DNA from: DATGKG01 sp963851325 | GTDB taxonomy: Bacteria; Desulfobacterota; Binatia; Binatales; Binataceae | DNA: 64,000 bases | Direction: 5' to 3' | NCBI GenBank assembly: GCA_963851325.1 | Contig: CAWKOR010000001.1 | Span: 1-64,000 of the forward strand | Shown: positions 59,459 to 64,000 of the stretch, in pieces | Position numbering within the stretch: the stretch's first letter is position 1 | How the letters are laid out: every line of letters begins with the position of its first letter | Program-made: the position numbers and the translations under genes | Notes under the pieces: generated by a model | The model's database searches: none | What the model was told of the DNA's origin: nothing | The model's input: the letters and a program-made list of their open reading frames with translations, nothing else

Positions 59459-60553
59459 ATGGCAGAAGCTATAGACCTCACCGTCGAATACGGCGACGTC
59501 CGCGACGAAGAACAACTCGACTGGCCCAAACTCATTGCCTGGTTGCGTGAGCACAACCTTCCCGGCGCGGATGCTCCATTGGAAATCAAACAATTCCGCG
59601 GAGGCTCTTCCAATCTGACCTACTTGCTCCGCTTCGGCGATCAGGAATGGGTCGTGCGCCGCCCGCCGTTCGGTCCGCTTCCGGTTGGAGGCCACGACAT
59701 GGCGCGCGAGTACCGCGTGCTGTCGCGAATCTGGCAGGCCTTCAAGCCTGCGCCGCGCGCGATGCTTTTTTCCGATGACACCTCGATCATCGGGGCCCCG
59801 TTTTTTGTGATGGAGCGGCGCGAGGGCATCGTGTTCAAGAATCGGCAACCAGTTCCCGTCGAACTCGGCGACGATCCCGCCACCTTCAAAAGCATTTCGG
59901 AGGGCTTCATCGACACGCTCGCCGATCTACATGCGGTCGACTATGCGAAGGTCGATCTCGCCGGCCTCGGCAAGCCGGCTGGATTCGTGAAGCGACAGAT
60001 CACGGGATGGATGCAGCGATGGGAGAAGGCCAAGACCGACGAGGTTCCGCTGATGGACAAACTCGGCGCATGGTACCTCGACCACGCCCCCCCGGAGCAG
60101 GCGCCGACCATCCTTCACAACGACTTTTATCTGCACAACATCATGCTCGATCGGAAAAATCCCGGCCAGATCAACGGCGTCTTCGATTGGGAGATGTCGA
60201 CGCTTGGAGATCCGATGATCGATCTCGGTATCGCACTCGGCTATTGGCGCGAGCGGACCGATGTCGAAATCGTAAAGCTCGCAGAGATCGAACCGCATAC
60301 GTTCAAAAAGGGATTTCTCTCCCGCGCTGAAATGCTTCAACGTTACGCGAAGCGCACCGGACGCGATGTGAGCAGCTTCCCATTCTATCTGTCATGGGCG
60401 CTGTGGAAGAACGCGACGGTGGTGCAGCAGATCTATGTGCGCTACGTGCGAGGGCAGACCAGCGATCCGCGCTTCGCGACCTTCGCGCCGCATCCGCCGG
60501 CACTCGCGCAAGCCGCCGCACGATACGCTTCGCAACTCGGCTTCAAGAATTGA
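59459..60553 (+). CDS. APH-family phosphotransferase (acyl-CoA-metabolism type)
   Basis: The 364-residue kinase-fold protein has F-R-G-G-S-S-N-L-T-Y-L (~46), H-N-D-F-Y-L-H-N-I-M-L (catalytic Asp, ~221) and F-D-W-E-M-S-T-L-G-D (metal Asp, ~244). This group is often found beside acyl-CoA dehydrogenases in lipid catabolism rather than in antibiotic resistance. It may phosphorylate a hydroxyacyl-CoA. It ends one base before metC. Confidence 0.88.
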   Translation: MAEAIDLTVEYGDVRDEEQLDWPKLIAWLREHNLPGADAPLEIKQFRGGSSNLTYLLRFGDQEWVVRRPPFGPLPVGGHDMAREYRVLSRIWQAFKPAPRAMLFSDDTSIIGAPFFVMERREGIVFKNRQPVPVELGDDPATFKSISEGFIDTLADLHAVDYAKVDLAGLGKPAGFVKRQITGWMQRWEKAKTDEVPLMDKLGAWYLDHAPPEQAPTILHNDFYLHNIMLDRKNPGQINGVFDWEMSTLGDPMIDLGIALGYWRERTDVEIVKLAEIEPHTFKKGFLSRAEMLQRYAKRTGRDVSSFPFYLSWALWKNATVVQQIYVRYVRGQTSDPRFATFAPHPPALAQAAARYASQLGFKN

Positions 60554-60554
60554 A

Positions 60555-61724
60555 ATGAAAGACGAGACCATCGCCGTCGTCGCGGGACGCGATCCGAAAG
60601 CGCACTACGGCGCGGTCAATACTCCCGTCTATCGTACCTCGACCATCCTGTTCGAGACTTTCGAGGAATTCGCTGCAGGCGTCCATGATCCTGCCAATCG
60701 CAAATTCATGTACGGGCGCATCGGGACCCCGACCTCTGCATCGCTTGAAGACGCGATCGCGCAACTCGAAGGCGGTGCGCATTGCCGGCTCGCGCCGTCG
60801 GGCCTCGCCGCGATTACCACTGCGCTGCTCGCGTTTCTGGCCGCGGGCGATCATCTGTTGATGACGGTCGGCGCCTATCATCCGACCCACAACTTTTGCA
60901 ATTCGATTCTGCAGCAGTTTGGCGTTGAGACGACTTACTACGATCCGCTTATCGGCGAGGAGATCGAAAGACTCATTCGTCCGAACACCAAAGTGGTATT
61001 CGTCGAGTCGCCCAGCACCGGGTTGTTCGAGGTGCAGGATATTCCCGCGATCGCGCAAGTCGCGCATGCGCACGGCGCGATCGTGATGATGGATAACACC
61101 TGGGCATCTCCGCTCTATTTCAAGCCGTTCAGCCATGGCGTTGACCTTTCGATCCAGGCCGCAACCAAATACATCGTCGGACACTCAGACGCGATGCTCG
61201 GCACTATCGCCACCACCGAAGCGGCCTGGGCAACCGTTAAAAATGCACATCGCCACCTCGGCCAGATGGCGGGACCCGATGACATCTACCTGGCGCTGCG
61301 CGGGTTGCGCACGCTCGCCGCGCGATTGCCCGTGCATCACCGCAGCGGCCTCGCCCTTGCGCGCTACCTTGCTACCCAACCGGAGGTCGAGCACGTATAT
61401 CATCCGGCGATCGAAAGCGACCCTTCCTATGCGCTATGGAAACGCGACTTCCTTGGAGCGTCGGGACTATTCGCCTTCCGCCTCAAGTCGTGGGTGACGC
61501 GCGACGCGCTCGCTGCGATGCTTGAAACGCTCAAGCTGTTCGGGATGGGCGGCTCCTGGGGTGGCTACGAAAGCCTGGTCTCGCCATTCAGGCTGAAAAC
61601 CTATCGCGATGTTTCTAAAGAACAGGATCGCTGGATCGTCCGCGTCCATGCCGGTCTGGAGAATCCCGAGGATTTGATTGCGGATCTCGAGGCCGGATTC
61701 GCAAAACTCGCTTCGCTCAAATAG
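60555..61724 (+). CDS. metC: Cystathionine beta-lyase
   Basis: The 389-residue PLP enzyme has P-V-Y-R-T-S-T-I-L-F (~24), Y-G-R-I-G-T-P-T (~54), A-P-S-G-L-A-A-I (~80), D-N-T-W-A-S-P-L-Y (~180) and the PLP lysine in A-A-T-K-Y-I-V-G-H-S-D (~205). It converts cystathionine to homocysteine; related C-S lyases share the pattern. ATG 60555 directly follows the phosphotransferase stop, implying coupling. Confidence 0.88.
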   Translation: MKDETIAVVAGRDPKAHYGAVNTPVYRTSTILFETFEEFAAGVHDPANRKFMYGRIGTPTSASLEDAIAQLEGGAHCRLAPSGLAAITTALLAFLAAGDHLLMTVGAYHPTHNFCNSILQQFGVETTYYDPLIGEEIERLIRPNTKVVFVESPSTGLFEVQDIPAIAQVAHAHGAIVMMDNTWASPLYFKPFSHGVDLSIQAATKYIVGHSDAMLGTIATTEAAWATVKNAHRHLGQMAGPDDIYLALRGLRTLAARLPVHHRSGLALARYLATQPEVEHVYHPAIESDPSYALWKRDFLGASGLFAFRLKSWVTRDALAAMLETLKLFGMGGSWGGYESLVSPFRLKTYRDVSKEQDRWIVRVHAGLENPEDLIADLEAGFAKLASLK

Positions 61725-61732
61725 CGCCGCTA

Positions 61733-61763
61733 TTGCGATGCCGCGAACCGGCATTATAATGCA
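61733..61763 (+). promoter_or_regulatory. Promoter and candidate BoxR site of boxR (leaderless type)
   Basis: TTGCGA (61733-61738), 16 bp, TATAAT (61755-61760), 6 bp, GTG 61767. The -10 lies within GGCA-N6-TGCA (61750-61763) and the palindrome GCATTATAATGC (61751-61762). BoxR/BzdR regulators recognise TGCA repeats, so autorepression is likely. Confidence 0.65.
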
Positions 61764-61766
61764 TTT

Positions 61767-62678
61767 GTGTCCAGGCACGGAGTAAGTACGGTTGCGATCA
61801 GCCCGCGCAGCGGGAAGACCAATGATGACCGCTACCTGCAGATGCTCGGCGGACGCGTGCGCGATGCGCGCGCGCGTCACGGAATGTCCCGTCGCATGCT
61901 CGCGCATGATTCCGGCATCTCTGAGCGCTATCTGGCCGAGCTTGAAAGCGGACGCGGCAATTTCTCGATTGTTCTGATGCGGCGCCTCGCGAAGGCGCTC
62001 GACGTTCCGGTCGTCGAACTGGTCACCGACGAGTTGCCCCGACCGGTCGAATATCGGTTGCTGATCGAGCGCATTCGGCGTCTGGACGGTGCCGAGGTCT
62101 CCGAGGCGTCGGCTCTACTGGCACAGCGCTTCGGCGACCGGGTGGGCAAGGCTGAACGTATCGCATTGGTCGGATTGCGCGGGGCGGGAAAAACCACGCT
62201 CGGCGCAATGCTGGCAAAGCAACTGGGATGGGAATTTCTCGAGATGAGTCGCGAGATCGAAGCCGCGGCGGCGGTCAGCGTCGAAGAGATTTTCGATCTC
62301 GGTGGGCAGGCCGCATATCGCCGCTACGAGAGGCGTGCGCTGGAAAGAATCATCGCAAGCCGCAGCCGCGTAGTGCTCGCGACCGGCGGCGGGCTGGTGT
62401 CGGAACCTGGGACCTTTGAGCGCCTGCTGGATTCTTTTTATACAATCTGGCTGCAGGCCTCACCTGAAGAGCATTGGGATCGCGTGATTCGACAGGGCGA
62501 CCATCGCGTCGAGGGCAGCGGAGACAGCGAAGCGTTGGTCGACATGCGGCGCATTCTCGCCCAGCGCGACTCCCTTTATCGCAAAGCCGACGCGCACCAG
62601 AATACGAGCGGCAAGACCGCGCGCCAGTCGCTCAAGGAATTGCTGTCGGTTGTGCGCGAGCGGCGCAATGCATTATAG
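61767..62678 (+). CDS. boxR: BoxR/BzdR-type regulator of benzoyl-CoA degradation
   Basis: The 303-residue protein has an XRE helix-turn-helix (~28-85: A-R-H-G-M-S-R-R-M-L-A, S-E-R-Y-L-A-E-L-E-S-G) and a shikimate-kinase-like C-terminal domain (~130-295) with Walker A G-L-R-G-A-G-K-T-T-L-G (~135-145). This fusion is the hallmark of BzdR/BoxR, repressors of benzoate-CoA pathways that respond to benzoyl-CoA. It lies directly upstream of boxC. GTG 61767 fits the leaderless promoter. Confidence 0.9.
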   Translation: MSRHGVSTVAISPRSGKTNDDRYLQMLGGRVRDARARHGMSRRMLAHDSGISERYLAELESGRGNFSIVLMRRLAKALDVPVVELVTDELPRPVEYRLLIERIRRLDGAEVSEASALLAQRFGDRVGKAERIALVGLRGAGKTTLGAMLAKQLGWEFLEMSREIEAAAAVSVEEIFDLGGQAAYRRYERRALERIIASRSRVVLATGGGLVSEPGTFERLLDSFYTIWLQASPEEHWDRVIRQGDHRVEGSGDSEALVDMRRILAQRDSLYRKADAHQNTSGKTARQSLKELLSVVRERRNAL

Positions 62679-62682
62679 TGCA
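62669..62682 (+). promoter_or_regulatory. Exact TGCA-N6-TGCA operator upstream of boxC
   Basis: TGCATTATAGTGCA spans the boxR stop codon (TAG 62676-62678) and includes a TATAGT -10-like hexamer. It lies 23 bp before the boxC start. It matches the BzdR/BoxR recognition rule, so BoxR probably represses boxC when benzoyl-CoA is absent. Confidence 0.7.
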
Positions 62683-62705
62683 TCATCAAATCGGAGTCGG
62701 AATCC

Positions 62706-64000
62706 ATGATCGATTTTCGAACCGAGCCTGCAAAATACCGCCACTGGAAACTCAGCTTCGATGGCCCGGTCGCAACCCTTGCGATGGACGTCGATGAAAA
62801 TGGTGGGCTAACGCCGGGCTACGAACTGAAACTGAACTCCTACGACCTGGGCGTCGACATCGAGCTCAACGATGCGGTTCAACGGTTGCGCTTCGAGCAT
62901 CCGGAGGTGCGCAGCGTCATCATAAGGTCCGGCAAGGAGCGGGTGTTTTGCGCCGGCGCGAACATCAAGATGCTCGGCCAATCGAGTCATCCGCACAAAG
63001 TGAATTTCTGCAAGTTCACGAATGAGACGCGCAACGCGATCGAGGATGCTACCCACAATTCTGGCCAGTTCTATATGACCGCGGTGAGTGGCGCGTGCGC
63101 GGGTGGGGGCTACGAACTCGCGCTGGCGACCGACTACATAATGATGGCCGACGACGGCTCAACTAACGTCTCGCTGCCGGAACTTCCACTCCTCGCCGTT
63201 CTTCCCGGTACCGGCGGCCTTACGAGGCTGATCGATAAGCGGCTGGTGCGTCGCGATCGCGCGGATTTCTTCTGCACTACCGAAGAAGGGATGCGCGGCA
63301 AACGCGCGGTCGAGTGGCGCCTGGTAGACGAGGTGGTTCCGCGAACGCAACTCCTCGAGGTGGCCTCGCGCAAGGCAACTGAATTCGCGGCGCGTTCGGA
63401 TCGCCCCACGAAACAGCACGGAATCACGCTGAGGCCGCTCGCCCGCACCATCGAGGATGAGCGCATTCGCTATTCGAATCTCACGATCGATCTCGATCGA
63501 GGAAACTCCGCGGCAACCTTCATAGTGCGAGGCCCGCAGCAACCCGCGGCGTCGCGCCTGGAAGATGCGCTCGCGGCTGGGTGCGATTTTTGGCCGCTCG
63601 CGATCGCGCGCGAACTCGAAGACGCCATCCTGCACCTTCGTACCAACGAGGAAACCGTGCGCAGTTGGATCTTCCGCACTGAGGGCGACGTCGCGACGAT
63701 GAGGTCGTACGACGCGCTCCTGCTCGCGCATGCCGACCATTGGCTCATCCGCGAAATCCGCCTCTATCTGAAGCGCGTGCTCAAGCGCATCGACGTCAGT
63801 TCGCGTTCCATCTTTGCGATGATCGAGCCCGGCGCATGCTTCCACGGAACTTTACTCGAACTCGCGCTCGCAGCCGATCGGATTTTCATGCTCAAGGGCA
63901 AGCGCGATGACGATGAACTGCCGGCCGCGACGCTTGGATTTACGGAAATGAATTTTGGCGTTTTGCCGATGTGCAACGGTCTGTCGCGTCTGCAAAGCCG
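62706..64000 (+). CDS. boxC: BoxC, benzoyl-CoA-dihydrodiol lyase (3' end cut by window)
   Basis: The 431 residues present are the N-terminal part of BoxC: a crotonase-type domain with V-F-C-A-G-A-N-I-K-M-L-G (~80-91), G-A-C-A-G-G-G-Y-E-L-A-L-A (~130-142) and a G-T-G-G-L-T-R loop. It hydrolyses the 2,3-epoxide of benzoyl-CoA with loss of formate in the aerobic box pathway. ATG 62706 follows a GGAGTCGGA stretch. The frame is open to the window end, where the gene continues. boxA/boxB are not in the window. Confidence 0.9.
   Translation, partial: MIDFRTEPAKYRHWKLSFDGPVATLAMDVDENGGLTPGYELKLNSYDLGVDIELNDAVQRLRFEHPEVRSVIIRSGKERVFCAGANIKMLGQSSHPHKVNFCKFTNETRNAIEDATHNSGQFYMTAVSGACAGGGYELALATDYIMMADDGSTNVSLPELPLLAVLPGTGGLTRLIDKRLVRRDRADFFCTTEEGMRGKRAVEWRLVDEVVPRTQLLEVASRKATEFAARSDRPTKQHGITLRPLARTIEDERIRYSNLTIDLDRGNSAATFIVRGPQQPAASRLEDALAAGCDFWPLAIARELEDAILHLRTNEETVRSWIFRTEGDVATMRSYDALLLAHADHWLIREIRLYLKRVLKRIDVSSRSIFAMIEPGACFHGTLLELALAADRIFMLKGKRDDDELPAATLGFTEMNFGVLPMCNGLSRLQS

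Overview
The window looks like a chromosome segment of a high-G+C, diderm, deltaproteobacteria-like organism. The diderm evidence is an lptB-type LPS exporter ATPase, an RlpA lipoprotein, a type II secretin and the tig-clpP-clpX-lon-hup gene order. The many acyl-CoA dehydrogenases, enoyl-CoA hydratases and F420-type oxidoreductases, together with a BoxR/BoxC benzoyl-CoA locus, resemble Candidatus Binatota-type genomes. That placement is inference from gene content only. Two conserved genes (clpP, BKACE) carry single frameshifts, which fits draft or metagenome assembly quality.

Layout. 1-2.0 kb: a repeat-rich membrane-anchored protein and a GST-like protein. 2.1-16.3 kb: a compact, fully intact Mu/P2-type virion module on the + strand. 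It contains protease/scaffold, capsid cement, major capsid, head-tail adaptors, sheath, tube, a frameshifted tail chaperone, a short tape measure, hub, spike, wedge, gpJ, gpI and fibres. No portal, terminase, transposase, integrase or lysis gene is visible. 16.3-19.7 kb: a minus-strand lipid-catabolic operon (nitronate monooxygenase-like enzyme plus two unequal acyl-CoA dehydrogenases). 20-24 kb: a secreted protein, an amidase and a PaaK/CapK-like adenylating enzyme.

24.1-26.5 kb holds the most interesting locus. Four tandem, homologous ~58-64-residue peptides share a leader and a near-invariant W-x-x-RFAASGK motif, and are followed at once by a HEXXH-type putative peptide-modifying enzyme. 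I read this as a compact, apparently undescribed RiPP system. 26.5-34.5 kb: an amidase-fold protein lacking the catalytic cysteine, REP/MITE-like elements, a TrpB2-type enzyme, an 850-bp non-coding repeat array, mmsA, an F420-type luciferase-like enzyme and a Baeyer-Villiger monooxygenase.

34.6-36.3 kb: tRNA-Arg(CCG), then a ~1.4-kb islet bounded by a 32-bp duplication of the tRNA-Val(UAC) 3' end, carrying one zinc-ribbon plus TIR/deoxyribosyltransferase-like protein (candidate defence gene). 36.3-42.6 kb: hup, lon, clpX, clpP (frameshifted) and tig, all minus. 43-50 kb: a K+-independent H+-pyrophosphatase, a membrane glycosyltransferase, a hydroxyisobutyrate dehydrogenase-like enzyme, two enoyl-CoA hydratases and an F420-type PPOX protein. 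50-57 kb: gspC-gspD, a methyltransferase with a degenerate SAM loop, GST, rlpA, lptB and lipoproteins. 57.4-64 kb: a hydrolase, a frameshifted BKACE, a phosphotransferase and metC, then boxR and boxC (cut by the window end). Near-identical leaderless-type promoters precede BKACE and the phosphotransferase, and TGCA-N6-TGCA-type sites flank boxR.
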